This document shows positions 16,261 to 25,878 of a stretch of DNA of 41,868 bases, in pieces. The notes below the pieces were generated by a model. That model saw only the letters and a program-made list of their open reading frames with translations. It ran no database searches and was not told the origin of the DNA. Position 1 is the stretch's first letter. Each line of letters begins with the position of its first letter. The stretch spans positions 1 through 41,868 of the forward strand of contig JAHEJC010000010.1 in the NCBI GenBank assembly GCA_024639065.1. Reading direction: 5' to 3'. The translations under genes and the position numbers were made by a program. Source of the DNA: Lewinellaceae bacterium. GTDB lineage: Bacteria > Bacteroidota > Bacteroidia > Chitinophagales > Saprospiraceae.

Positions 16261-17763
16261 TTACATCCAAGGTGCCTCTTCTCGCTCGACATAAAACAAA
16301 ATATAGTCATTTAATTTATTTGCTAGACTTAATTGAATGTAGGGTAAAACCAATGATCCTGATGCTGTAGAAAGCGAAAGAGAAGCTAGTCCCTTTCGGT
16401 GTTGAAATAAATTCTGCTTGATTCTGATTGCTTGTATTTTCAAGAAAGAAATCGCAGTATATTTGACTCCATAAACACCTCTAACTGCTAAAACGCCAGT
16501 TTTTGAAATTTGAATTCGCCACCTTTTTTGGTATCTTTTGGCCATCCAAATGACCAACAATAAATAAAGAATGGATATAACTATAGATGCGATCCAGCCA
16601 AAGTTTGAAAATGTAAATGCTATCGGTATTATTGGCAACAAACCAGCATATATTATCATTCGCCATACAATCGATTTGTCAATGCCAAACTCATCTTGAT
16701 TTAAAAATAAATCCTCATCTACTGTAAGGGATTTTATTCGCTCTAGTTGCTGTTCATAGGCTCCAGGGATGTGCATGGATTGTTTTGATTTGACTTCAAT
16801 ACTAGAAGCTTGTTTTAAAGAAATTTCAAATAGTCGAAATATTCTTTCTAGCGGATTCTGACTCCAAGTGACCATTTGAATTTTCTGAAGGTTGATAAAT
16901 TTTTCATTTCTGGTTAATAAACCTGTAGTGGAAGTAAATCCTTTGGAAGTGCTATGTAGCTTGAAATCGTAGTACTTAAGAATGGTCCGAAATAATGTAA
17001 TTACAAATGCTATCACCGCCAATACAGGTATTAAGATGAGAATCACAGCGAAATTTGACAAGTGAAAAATACCCAAGTACTCTTCAGCTCTTCCTACAAA
17101 ATCAATATTTAAGGCTTGTTCAATATCATCTAAAAAACCAAAGAAAAAGGCAATAATCAATCCTGCAGTCTGCAGGTGGTTTTGGCTAACTCCAATTTTC
17201 AAAAGATCACCAAAATCCAAATTTACCAGTTCTTGTTTGGGTTCTTTCAATTCGGTGTTCTCTATAGGACTTTTCGTCAATATGGATGATTCCCTTTGGG
17301 CAAGTAAATAGTCCTTAAGGTCTTCGGCAATATTTTTAGCTACAGCATCAAGTGAAACCTCGTTTTGCCCGGAACCAGCTGTATCTATTTTCACGGAAAC
17401 TACATCAAAAAATCGATGGATAAGGTTTTGTTCAAAGTCAATTGACTGAATCCGATCAAAGGGAATTAGTATCTTTTTTTTGTTAAGTAGTCCTTTTTCA
17501 ATTATTAGCTCTCTATCATCAATATGATAATAGTATTTAAAATAGGCAATAATTGATGAGATTACGGTAATTGAAGAAAGAGCAATAACAGCGGCTGTAA
17601 AATAATTATTGTCGCTTGAAGAATCCCTTCCAATAATCCAGACTAAAAGAATTGGCCAAATTGCTCTGACCAAGTTTCTAAAAAATTTGATTAAAATGAT
17701 CGAGATCGCAATTGGTGATTGGCGATGGCGGGTAAAGAGATAGCTTATATCATTCTTCTTCAT
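16261..17763 (-). CDS. PH-domain membrane protein, YdbT-like
   Basis: A 500-residue integral membrane protein with three repeats of a pair of hydrophobic segments followed by a bacterial PH (bPH2) domain. Repeat cores are visible at ELIIEKGLLNKKKILIPFDRIQSIDF, then FKLHSTSKGFTSTTGLLTRNEKFINL, and near the end ISKTGVLAVRGVYGVKYTAISFLKIQ. This matches the YdbT family of unknown function, which pairs with YdbS. Its start overlaps the ydbS-like gene by 14 bp, implying translational coupling. ATG start. Members often sit in envelope-stress or antimicrobial-resistance contexts, but no mechanism is established and none is claimed here. Confidence 0.85.
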   Translation of the reverse strand: MKKNDISYLFTRHRQSPIAISIILIKFFRNLVRAIWPILLVWIIGRDSSSDNNYFTAAVIALSSITVISSIIAYFKYYYHIDDRELIIEKGLLNKKKILIPFDRIQSIDFEQNLIHRFFDVVSVKIDTAGSGQNEVSLDAVAKNIAEDLKDYLLAQRESSILTKSPIENTELKEPKQELVNLDFGDLLKIGVSQNHLQTAGLIIAFFFGFLDDIEQALNIDFVGRAEEYLGIFHLSNFAVILILIPVLAVIAFVITLFRTILKYYDFKLHSTSKGFTSTTGLLTRNEKFINLQKIQMVTWSQNPLERIFRLFEISLKQASSIEVKSKQSMHIPGAYEQQLERIKSLTVDEDLFLNQDEFGIDKSIVWRMIIYAGLLPIIPIAFTFSNFGWIASIVISILYLLLVIWMAKRYQKRWRIQISKTGVLAVRGVYGVKYTAISFLKIQAIRIKQNLFQHRKGLASLSLSTASGSLVLPYIQLSLANKLNDYILFYVEREEAPWM

Positions 17764-18274
17764 TTACCACCAATGTTTTCTGAATAATAAATGCCCTGAG
17801 ACGCTGCGCATTTTCATATTTTAATCCTGGCACTTTAAGGTCACTGGCTACTCCTCCTGCTGTAAATACTTCTAATGTGCTAAGATCAAATCTCTTTTCG
17901 ATAGGTCCTTGATTAATTTCCACATGCTGGACTCGATTGAAAGGAATGGTGGTAATCTTTCTAAAAATAAATCCACTTTTATAAATTATATCCCTATTGC
18001 GTATTGCAAGTCCTTTCATTTTGAAAGATTTATTGATTAATGCAATAGAAAGAATGGCTAAAAGTAATAGACCACCAATGATTAACACCAAAATAAATAT
18101 ATATTCATTTTCCACAAAACCCAGCAATAATAATGCGGTAAGTATAGGAATTCCAAAAAATAAAATATTGAAATATAGCAATACTTTCCGGTAGTTATCT
18201 TCTAGTGATTCGAAGCGAATGTCTTCAATTGAAGCTATTTCTTCTAAATGTATTTGCGAGTTTGGAAATTCCAT
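17750..18274 (-). CDS. PH-domain membrane protein, YdbS-like
   Basis: A 174-residue protein with two transmembrane segments (about 32-52 and 56-80) followed by one bPH2 domain (LAIRNRDIIYKSGFIFRKITTIPFNRVQHVEI, then GPIEKRFDLSTLEVFTAGG). This is the YdbS layout, and it is encoded immediately upstream of, and overlapping, its expected YdbT partner. The pair probably forms one inner-membrane complex. ATG start. About 70 bp separate it from the end of mfd, which is on the same strand. Confidence 0.85.
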   Translation of the reverse strand: MEFPNSQIHLEEIASIEDIRFESLEDNYRKVLLYFNILFFGIPILTALLLLGFVENEYIFILVLIIGGLLLLAILSIALINKSFKMKGLAIRNRDIIYKSGFIFRKITTIPFNRVQHVEINQGPIEKRFDLSTLEVFTAGGVASDLKVPGLKYENAQRLRAFIIQKTLVVNEEE

Positions 18275-18343
18275 AGCGGTGTCACCTATTAAGCAAACAG
18301 AGACTAAAAGATATGGGTGAGATAATCAAATTCATTTACTAAA

Positions 18344-21300
18344 TTAGTTTTCTTTTGCTATTACCAAATACTGAGTATCTACTTTTTCTTTTAATTCTTG
18401 AAGAAAAAAGTAAGCTTGCCTAAGAGATCCAATACCTGATTTTATCATAATCAAGAAATGCTGTGTCTGTTTTAGGGTAATTTTATCCTCTTTCGAATAT
18501 TTTGAAACATAATTTAGAAACGCTTTGAAGAAAGCTGTTTCATAAAATGGAGATTGTTGGTTTCTTGTAAAAAAACAACGCAACCGATTTTGCTTTAAAG
18601 AAATTCTTTCAAAACCCATCTTTTTACAAATCCACCTTAGTTTAAGGCCATTGTATAATTCTTCCACCTCTGACGGTACCGGACCAAATCGATCTGCTAG
18701 CATCGCATTGAAAGCTTGGATTTCTTCTTCAGATTCTATTTCATCCAACTGGGTATAAAGCCTTAGTCGCTCTTCAATATTGGCTACATAATCATCAGGG
18801 ATGTGCATTTCTGTATCGGTTTCTATGTGAACGTCCCGCACGAATTGTTGTTTTTCTTCAATTTCTTTTTTAAACAAATCTTTAAACTCGCTTTCCTTTA
18901 ATTCCTGTATTGCTTCATCAAGAATCTTTTGGTAAGTCTCATAACCAATATCCGATATAAAACCACTTTGTTCAGCTCCCAGTAAATTTCCAGCACCACG
19001 AATATCCAGATCTTTCATGGCTATATGAAATCCACTACCTAGATCTGAAAACTCTTCAAGTGTTTGAATACGTTTACGAGCTTCAGGCGTAAGCACTGAT
19101 AAGGGTGGGCAGAATAAATAACAGAAAGCTTTACGATTGGATCGACCAACGCGCCCCCTTAGCTGATGCAAGTCGCTTAAACCAAATTGATGCGCATTAT
19201 TGATTATTATGGTATTGGCGTTAGGAATATCTAATCCAGTCTCAATAATATTTGTACAAACTAGTACATCTATTTTACCATTGATAAAATCCAACAAAGC
19301 TTTTTCTAATTCTTTGGGATCCATTTGCCCATGTGCTGGAATAATTCCTAAGTCCGGGCAAATTTTTCTGAGCATTACAACCATCTCGATCAGATTCTTA
19401 ACTCTATTGTGCACAAAAAATACCTGGCCTCCTCTGTCTATTTCGTAGTAAATGGCTTCCCGAATAAGATCATCGTTAAATACTCTTCTTTCGGTATGGA
19501 TGGGTTGTCGATTAGGCGGTGCGGTGCGAATGATAGATAGATCCCTAGCGGACATTAGAGAAAATTGAAGCGTGCGTGGTATAGGTGTCGCAGTCAAAAT
19601 AAGTGTGTCCACATTGACTTTCAGGTTACGCAATTTTTCTTTTGCAGCTACACCAAATTTTTGTTCCTCGTCTATAATTAACAATCCTAAATCCTTAAAG
19701 GAAAGCGCCTTGTTTAAAAGAGAGTGAGTACCAATCAAAATTTCTATCTTACCTTCTTTAACCTTCTCAAAAATAAGCCTTTTCTCTCTCGCTGATCTAA
19801 ACCTGTTGACATAATCAATTGATAGATTAAATTCTTTCAAACGATCTGTAAACGTTTTATAATGCTGCAAGGCAAGTATTGTAGTTGGAACCAAGATTGC
19901 AACTTGCTTGCCATCAGTTACACACTTAAAAGCAGCCCGAATAGCCACTTCTGTTTTACCGAATCCAACATCACCACAAATCAGTCGATCCATCGGATAT
20001 TCCTTTTCCATATCTTGTTTTACATCGACTGTTGCCTGAAACTGATCCGGGGTGTCTTCATAGATAAAAGAAGCCTCTAGCTCATTCTGCAAATATCCGT
20101 CCGGGCTAAATGCGAATCCTTTTATTGCTTTTCGCTTTGCATATAGTTTTATAAGTTCTTTGGCAATATCTTTTATTTTACGCTTAGTTTTACGCTTTAC
20201 ATTTTTCCAAGTATCTCCTCCGATACGACTTAGTCGAGGAGGCGTTCCATCTTTACCAACATATTTAGATATTTTGTGAAGTGCATTTATACTTACATAT
20301 AACACATCATTATTCTTATAAATAAGTCTTACTGATTCTTGGGTGCGACCATTGATTTCCAATTTTTCAAGGCCGGAGTATCTTCCTACACCATAATCAA
20401 TATGCGTAACAAAATCGCCTGGTTGTAATTCCCGAAGCATTTTCGCCTTAATGGCTTGATCCTTGGAAAATCCCTTTCGAATACTATAGCGGTGATATCG
20501 TTCAAAGATTTGATGATCCGTGAAGCCGGCTACATTATTATCCAGATCAATAAATCCAGCGTGAATCGAGGATACAATCGGATGAAATTGAATATTAGCT
20601 TCTAGGTCTTCAAAAATTCGATAAAACCTTTCTACTTGTTTGTTATTAGAAGTAAATAAAAAAGTTTCGATTTTTTCTTGTTCGAGTTTTTTGAGGTGTT
20701 CAATTAACAGCGTAAAATTTTTATTGAATGTAGGTTGGGCTTTACCGTTAAACTGGATGGTTTTTGTTACCTTTTGATCATTCGTATTATTGATATGGAC
20801 TAAAGATAACTTAGCAATATCATCTACAATTTCATTGGGGTATAAAAAAGCACGGTCCTGATAAAATGATTGATAGGTTTCAGGCTCAGAAATTTGAATC
20901 TGTTTAGCAAATTCGGCTAATTTTTCAAAACAAGTCTGCAGTCGTTCTATAAAAAATTGGACATCCCGCATCCAAACAATTGCATCTTCAGCAATTATGC
21001 TTAGAAATGAAACCTTATCATCCGCTGAAAATTGTGATTTCAAATTTGGGACCAAGCTTACATTGGCTATATTCCTTTTGGAAAGTTGAGTGACCGGGTC
21101 AAATATTTTGATCTGCTCTACTTCATCATCAAAAAGTTCAATCCGATAGGGAAACTCATTTCCAAAGGAAAAAATATCAACTATACCACCCCTTATAGAA
21201 AATTGTCCAGGTTCATAAACAAAGTCAGTCCGCTCAAAACCGTGTTCAACTAGCATCTCAATAACGAAATCGATATCCAGGTCTTCTCCTTTATTAATTT

Positions 21301-21742
21301 CAATTTTTGTTTTTTTCAATATGACAGGAGAGACTACTTTCTCAAAGAGGGCTTCCGGGTAGGTTACTATTATGTTACTCTTAATTGTGTCATTTGCCAA
21401 TTGGTGGATCGTTTCGGAGCGAGTCAGAATATTGGTATTATTGATCTGCTCAAAGTTGGTAGGAAATTTAAAAGAATCTGGGAAGAAATATATGGTTCGA
21501 TCTGGTAAGATGGCAGCCAAATCATTTTGGATGTAAGCAGCTTCTTCTTTATCAAGAGCAATGACAACATGATGTTTACCTTTAACAAACCGAGTAGTCG
21601 CCGCTAGGCAAAAGGAGGCCTGTGCTCCAACTAATCCTGATAATTGTAGATTAATGTGAGCTGATGTGGTAATACTATCAACAATCTTCTTTACTCCAGC
21701 TGATTGACTATAGATATCAATCAGCCTTTCCAAATTATTCAC
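18344..21742 (-). CDS. mfd: transcription-repair coupling factor Mfd
   Basis: A 1132-residue DNA translocase that removes RNA polymerase stalled at lesions and recruits UvrA. The order is standard: UvrB-like N-terminal domains (FYFPDSFKFP, GFERTDFVYEPGQFSIRGGIVDIF), the RNA-polymerase-interacting domain (LQPGDFVTHIDYGVGRYSGLE), then the RecG-like motor with Walker A GDVGFGKTE near residue 590, the DEEQKFG box near 690, TATPIPRTLQFS and QLRGRVGRS. The C-terminal TRCF domain follows. The start is GTG at 21742; there is no ATG at the conserved N-terminus (NNLERLIDIY). Length is normal for Bacteroidota, with no sign of damage. Confidence 0.96.
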   Translation of the reverse strand: MNNLERLIDIYSQSAGVKKIVDSITTSAHINLQLSGLVGAQASFCLAATTRFVKGKHHVVIALDKEEAAYIQNDLAAILPDRTIYFFPDSFKFPTNFEQINNTNILTRSETIHQLANDTIKSNIIVTYPEALFEKVVSPVILKKTKIEINKGEDLDIDFVIEMLVEHGFERTDFVYEPGQFSIRGGIVDIFSFGNEFPYRIELFDDEVEQIKIFDPVTQLSKRNIANVSLVPNLKSQFSADDKVSFLSIIAEDAIVWMRDVQFFIERLQTCFEKLAEFAKQIQISEPETYQSFYQDRAFLYPNEIVDDIAKLSLVHINNTNDQKVTKTIQFNGKAQPTFNKNFTLLIEHLKKLEQEKIETFLFTSNNKQVERFYRIFEDLEANIQFHPIVSSIHAGFIDLDNNVAGFTDHQIFERYHRYSIRKGFSKDQAIKAKMLRELQPGDFVTHIDYGVGRYSGLEKLEINGRTQESVRLIYKNNDVLYVSINALHKISKYVGKDGTPPRLSRIGGDTWKNVKRKTKRKIKDIAKELIKLYAKRKAIKGFAFSPDGYLQNELEASFIYEDTPDQFQATVDVKQDMEKEYPMDRLICGDVGFGKTEVAIRAAFKCVTDGKQVAILVPTTILALQHYKTFTDRLKEFNLSIDYVNRFRSAREKRLIFEKVKEGKIEILIGTHSLLNKALSFKDLGLLIIDEEQKFGVAAKEKLRNLKVNVDTLILTATPIPRTLQFSLMSARDLSIIRTAPPNRQPIHTERRVFNDDLIREAIYYEIDRGGQVFFVHNRVKNLIEMVVMLRKICPDLGIIPAHGQMDPKELEKALLDFINGKIDVLVCTNIIETGLDIPNANTIIINNAHQFGLSDLHQLRGRVGRSNRKAFCYLFCPPLSVLTPEARKRIQTLEEFSDLGSGFHIAMKDLDIRGAGNLLGAEQSGFISDIGYETYQKILDEAIQELKESEFKDLFKKEIEEKQQFVRDVHIETDTEMHIPDDYVANIEERLRLYTQLDEIESEEEIQAFNAMLADRFGPVPSEVEELYNGLKLRWICKKMGFERISLKQNRLRCFFTRNQQSPFYETAFFKAFLNYVSKYSKEDKITLKQTQHFLIMIKSGIGSLRQAYFFLQELKEKVDTQYLVIAKEN

Positions 21743-21855
21743 AACACAAAAATAAGTTGTTTTTTATAAATAGATCTAACAACGAAGAGCTTCTTGGGTT
21801 TTGTTTATTACATAGTTGATAGAAGGGTTACCCTAGAATGCTGGTCATAAAACAG

Positions 21856-21882
21856 AAAAGGGCACCAAAATGGTACCCTTTT
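21856..21882 (-). terminator. rho-independent-type terminator of the metalloprotease gene
   Basis: On the minus strand, AAAAGGGTACC and GGTGCCCTTTT form an 11-pair stem (one G-U) around a five-base loop. The sequence after it, CTGTTTTATG, is U-rich, and the stem itself ends in UUUU. It lies 22 bp past the metalloprotease stop codon. The single wobble pairs on the minus strand but mismatches on the plus strand, which agrees with the gene's orientation. Confidence 0.75.
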
Positions 21883-21903
21883 CACTTCTTAAACCAACCA
21901 ATC

Positions 21904-24900
21904 TTATTTCTTTATAAACTGTTTTGTTAATTTTTCAAAACCCGTATCAAATTCCATTAAGTAATACCCTGCTTGTAATGCACTCACATCGAATCTTGCT
22001 TTTCCTCGAATCTCTCGCTGAAGGATTTGCTTTCCAAGCACATTATATACATTGACAAATATCGTACCATTAGAAATATTTTTAGGTTTCACTACCAAAA
22101 TGTTCTGAACTGGGTTGGGGAATATAGTTACCTCAAAAGGATCCAGTGTAATCAAATTATTTGCCAGACTAGGACTGCTTCCAATGTTCACTGAATAATC
22201 TTCTACCTCACCCCATCCAAAATTATCGCACGAGGAACTGGTCTTTTTATTCCATTGCATTTGTACACGCATTCTTGTAGTCCCAGTTTTAGCATTAGGA
22301 GGAACCTGTATGGTTCCGGATATTTTATTTTTTGCCAAGATTTCAAAAACCAATTCATCTTGATCCGTGAAATCTCCATCTTGATTGAAGTCGATATATA
22401 CATTCCATCCTTCGTTATAGGCACTACCTGCATAATGTGGTTCTAGCGTAATGCCATAAGAAGATGATTTGTTCAAATTAGTAGATAAGCTGGTGTAATC
22501 TCCATATCCTCCGTCACTGCCTGTGGCATTATTTATACTACCGAGTTTTACCAGTTTTATCCATTCGTATGTGGTTTTACTTGAAGAAGACGCACAATAA
22601 GAAGCATTGGTCACACACGGACCACAATCTCCTCCACAATCTACACCCGTCTCATTCCCATTTTTGATTCCATCATTACAGGTTGAACAAGGAATACAAT
22701 CCCCACCACAATCGATCCCTGTCTCATTACCATTTTCAATTCCGTCATCGCAGGTAGAGCAAGGATTACATCCACCTCCACAATCCACACCCGTCTCATT
22801 CCCATTCATAACTCCATCACCGCAGGTAGGTGTATTACCACCACCAATATTAATAGAATAGTCCTCCACTTCTCCATAAGTAAGAATAGAACATGGACCT
22901 GGAGCTGCTTTGTTCCATTGCATTTGAATACGCATACGGGTCACGCCTTGCAGTGAATTATTTGGTACAGTTACATTAGCTTTTACGGTAGAATTCCCAT
23001 TTTTTGCCAAAACTTTTTCTCCGGTATCGCTGAAATCGCCATCTCCGTTCCAATCAATGTAGGCATTAAAGAATTCGATATAAGCTGATCCATTATATCC
23101 TGGAGTAATTCGCAAACTGTAAGTCTTACCTTTGCCAACATTAGCTGTTTTGCTCGTGTAATCGCCATAACCGGCGTCTGCTTTGGAACTGTTATTCAAG
23201 TCAGCAAATGAAACATTTTTAATATATTCATATTGAGTGGTAGTTGATTTTGAAGCACAATAAGATGATTGATCACAAGGACCACAACTACCTCCACAAT
23301 CAACTCCAGATTCATCACCATTCTGAATTCCATCATTACAAGTAGTACAAGGAGAACAATCTCCTCCACAATCCACGCCGGTTTCATTGCCATTTTTAAT
23401 GCCATCATTACAAGTGGTACATGGTGCACAACTCCCGCCACAATCTACACCGGTCTCATTCCCATTTTGGATCCCATCATTACAAGTGGGTGAACTTGTG
23501 GTTCCGGATATACTTACAGAATAATCTTCCACTTCGCCATAACTGAGATTACTACAAGGATTCGTGATGGCTTTATTCCATTGCATGGAAATTCTCATTC
23601 GGGTTTTACCATTTGATGCATTTACCGGCACTTTAATGCTTATTGAGATCTTCTTATTTCCTGTAGTTTCAACTACATGTTCCCCTGCATCTGTTAGATC
23701 TCCATCACCATTCCAATCCATCCAAACTGAAAAATGTTCTGCATATGCTGAACCAGCAAAGTGTGGCGTTACACTAAGCGTATATGTTTTACCTTTTTCT
23801 ACTTGAGCAGTTTGAGCAGTAAAGTTGCCATAACCTTCTTTTCCTGAATTATTATTAATTCCAGCAAAGGTTACATTCTTAATATGTTCATATTGAGTAT
23901 TGTCACTGGAAGAGACACAGTAGTTATCCACTACGCATGGTCCACAGGTTCCTCCACAATCTACTCCAGTTTCATTTCCGTTTTGAATCCCATCATTACA
24001 AGTAACACATGGCGCACAATCACCTCCGCAATCTATTCCAGTTTCATTTCCGTTTTGAATCCCATCATTACAAGTAGCGCATGGTGCACAATCACCTCCG
24101 CAATCTACTCCGGTTTCATTCCCATTTTTTGCTCCATCATTACAAGTAGCACATGGGTTACAACCGCCTCCGCAATCTACTCCAGTCTCATTACCATTTT
24201 GAATTCCATCATTGCATGTAGCACCAGCACCGCCCCCACTACATGAAGTAAGGCAAGCAGAATTATTAATCCGACTACGGATCAAATCTCCCGGCTCTGG
24301 ACCAAATCCTTGGTTGAAATTTATGCCATACGATGTAAGGTGGCAATAACTCATAATTGTCCCACCACCTGATGGTGCTGGACCTTTACTACAACCAGAT
24401 GATGGTTCAGGGGTATAGCAATTATCAATAGCTCCACCTGGCCAAGAGCAGCTGTGGGTATGAGGTGATCCGAGTACGTGGCCCGTTTCATGGGTAACCA
24501 CATTGACGGTCCAGGAATAAGTCGGGAAGTTGTTATAAGTGCTATTTACCCATGAATAAGCGTAGGCATAAGATGTGCACAAAGCATCTACCCAAGCGAT
24601 ACCCCCATTGGATGGATTTCCGCGGGAAATTAAATGAGCTACATCTCCATTAAAAGAAGAATTGTTATTCCTAAAAGAAGTTAATGCGGATGTAGTAGTA
24701 CCAGTACCATAACTATCCGGGGAAGTCCATACATAAACTTCTGATATTTTCATTTCTATGTTCTCATTAGCATAAAGAGTCTGGACAGAATTAAAAATCC
24801 CAGAAAGAAAATTGGTAGCAGCAGCTGCAGATCCTTTCTCTTTATAAAGATCATAATCCAGTTCAAAATAAATATTGACACACTTTTCAGCTCTTATGCT

Positions 24901-25545
24901 GGCTGACTTTTGAGATAATATTTTTCGAATTTCTTCTATTTGGAGGGCATCCCATTCAGGATCTTTGGTATCACAAGAAAAGTCGTTGGTAATTTTTAAT
25001 TTATCTTCCTCATAAAGCACATAATCGCTTTGACCTTTAGCACCATATTTACCCAATACCATGTTGCCATGTTCGGCTGTCTCAAATACGCCTATGATAT
25101 CATCATTAAATACGCTTAAAGCGACGATCGAAGCTTTACTACCTACTACGATACCTTGATAAAATAATCCTGGATCGTATTCTACCGGATCATTTGGTGA
25201 CTCTGAAGTTTTTACATTAAATCCTGCTGCATAAAGGTCGCTTTTGACAAGCTCTAAGGTGATCGATTCATCCCCATAGGGAATGTTTACCTCCACTGCC
25301 TGGTGGCCTTTTGTCAATAACGATTTCAACCCTTTCTGGTCAAGAGTCAATCGAGTATAATCTTTAATGTATTCATCGAGTACAGTAGAGCGGATAGAAA
25401 CTCTATTAGCTTTGAATAAGTTGGTTTTTACAAACAGTTCGCCCTTTTGTCTTTGATCTAAAACTTTCTTAGATATGGGTGAATGCTGTCCAAATATTAC
25501 TGTACTGTAAAACAGTATAATGGCTGTCGCCTTCAAACACTTCAT
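21904..25545 (-). CDS. secreted reprolysin-like zinc metalloprotease with Cys-rich repeats, three GEVED domains and T9SS sorting domain
   Basis: A 1213-residue secreted protein. Residues 1-19 are a signal peptide; about 20-215 look like a propeptide. The catalytic domain (about 220-435) has the metzincin zinc motif HETGHVLGSPH (352-362) and a Met-turn at Met398 (GGGTIMSYCH), as in M12B-type enzymes. Then come four 24-residue Cys-rich repeats (443-537), GEVED domain 1 (540-680), three repeats (687-757), GEVED 2 (760-902), three repeats (907-977), GEVED 3 (980-1122), and a T9SS type A C-terminal domain (about 1135-1213, IFPNPVQNILVVKP to KQFIKK). Each GEVED domain has an acidic, calcium-binding-like loop such as DWNGDGDLTD. 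It probably degrades extracellular protein. ATG start; own terminator. Confidence 0.92.
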   Translation of the reverse strand: MKCLKATAIILFYSTVIFGQHSPISKKVLDQRQKGELFVKTNLFKANRVSIRSTVLDEYIKDYTRLTLDQKGLKSLLTKGHQAVEVNIPYGDESITLELVKSDLYAAGFNVKTSESPNDPVEYDPGLFYQGIVVGSKASIVALSVFNDDIIGVFETAEHGNMVLGKYGAKGQSDYVLYEEDKLKITNDFSCDTKDPEWDALQIEEIRKILSQKSASIRAEKCVNIYFELDYDLYKEKGSAAAATNFLSGIFNSVQTLYANENIEMKISEVYVWTSPDSYGTGTTTSALTSFRNNNSSFNGDVAHLISRGNPSNGGIAWVDALCTSYAYAYSWVNSTYNNFPTYSWTVNVVTHETGHVLGSPHTHSCSWPGGAIDNCYTPEPSSGCSKGPAPSGGGTIMSYCHLTSYGINFNQGFGPEPGDLIRSRINNSACLTSCSGGGAGATCNDGIQNGNETGVDCGGGCNPCATCNDGAKNGNETGVDCGGDCAPCATCNDGIQNGNETGIDCGGDCAPCVTCNDGIQNGNETGVDCGGTCGPCVVDNYCVSSSDNTQYEHIKNVTFAGINNNSGKEGYGNFTAQTAQVEKGKTYTLSVTPHFAGSAYAEHFSVWMDWNGDGDLTDAGEHVVETTGNKKISISIKVPVNASNGKTRMRISMQWNKAITNPCSNLSYGEVEDYSVSISGTTSSPTCNDGIQNGNETGVDCGGSCAPCTTCNDGIKNGNETGVDCGGDCSPCTTCNDGIQNGDESGVDCGGSCGPCDQSSYCASKSTTTQYEYIKNVSFADLNNSSKADAGYGDYTSKTANVGKGKTYSLRITPGYNGSAYIEFFNAYIDWNGDGDFSDTGEKVLAKNGNSTVKANVTVPNNSLQGVTRMRIQMQWNKAAPGPCSILTYGEVEDYSINIGGGNTPTCGDGVMNGNETGVDCGGGCNPCSTCDDGIENGNETGIDCGGDCIPCSTCNDGIKNGNETGVDCGGDCGPCVTNASYCASSSSKTTYEWIKLVKLGSINNATGSDGGYGDYTSLSTNLNKSSSYGITLEPHYAGSAYNEGWNVYIDFNQDGDFTDQDELVFEILAKNKISGTIQVPPNAKTGTTRMRVQMQWNKKTSSSCDNFGWGEVEDYSVNIGSSPSLANNLITLDPFEVTIFPNPVQNILVVKPKNISNGTIFVNVYNVLGKQILQREIRGKARFDVSALQAGYYLMEFDTGFEKLTKQFIKK
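22615..22827 (-). repeat. Cys-rich 72-bp repeat block, three units
   Basis: Residues 907-977 of the metalloprotease. There are three in-frame 24-residue units with first Cys at 908, 932 and 956, each following C-x13-C-x3-C-x2-C with core NGNETGVDCGG (Ile for Val in the middle unit). Two units depart from the consensus start CNDG (CGDG, CDDG), so this block is the most diverged. Confidence 0.9.
23275..23487 (-). repeat. Cys-rich 72-bp repeat block, three units
   Basis: Residues 687-757 of the metalloprotease, units starting at Cys688, Cys712 and Cys736. The third unit reads NGDESGVDCGG. This block separates GEVED domain 1 from domain 2. Confidence 0.9.
23935..24219 (-). repeat. Cys-rich 72-bp repeat block, four units
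   Basis: Residues 443-537 of the metalloprotease, units starting at Cys444, 468, 492 and 516. The block directly follows the catalytic domain and a short Ser/Gly linker. Neighbouring units share long DNA stretches, such as the minus-strand coding of NGNETG, so slippage or recombination could change copy number in frame. Confidence 0.9.
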
Positions 25546-25878
25546 GAACCTCTGAACTTTTTATATAACAAATATTGCAATTCCACTACCATTACCACAT
25601 GATAGCGATTCAAGTACCATAAACCTACTAGGATATGCATGGTAATAAAACACCAAGAATAAAATCCTGAAAATTAGGACATTAAAAAGAGAGAAGAAAG
25701 CTAAATTAAATGCGCCACAATAATAATAATTATCTTTGACTTTATTAAACCTTCCATTAAAAGTTTAACATAATTAGCCTTTTTAATTAGCTTGGGGAAG
25801 TAATACGAAATATTCAAAATCTATGCCAACTCTGAAAATAATTCAATTTTGATCGGTAATAATGAACTGAAAGGCCGC
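25546..25878. other. 333-bp divergent intergenic region
   Basis: This AT-rich gap lies between the divergent metalloprotease and mevalonate-kinase-like genes. It holds a candidate -7 element (25731-25738), a widely spaced inverted repeat ATTACCA/TGGTAAT (25591-25597 and 25640-25646, 42-bp spacer) and a short direct repeat AATTAGC separated by CTTTTT. I see no coding frame or RNA gene. Confidence 0.5.
25731..25738 (+). promoter_or_regulatory. candidate -7 element for the mevalonate-kinase-like gene
   Basis: TATCTTTG matches TAnnTTTG exactly. No clear TTG lies 19-21 bp upstream, and the predicted leader would be about 135 nt, so this is tentative. Confidence 0.3.

Noticed and set aside
22615-24219. 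Regular 72-bp repeats as a possible CRISPR array
   Set aside because: The repeats are contiguous and in frame with no unique spacers, and they encode a clean Cys module.
23269-24246. Plus-strand open frames with repeating Ser/Ile-rich peptides opposite the metalloprotease
   Set aside because: They are the antisense reading of the 72-bp Cys-rich repeats; the minus strand gives a complete, domain-rich protein.
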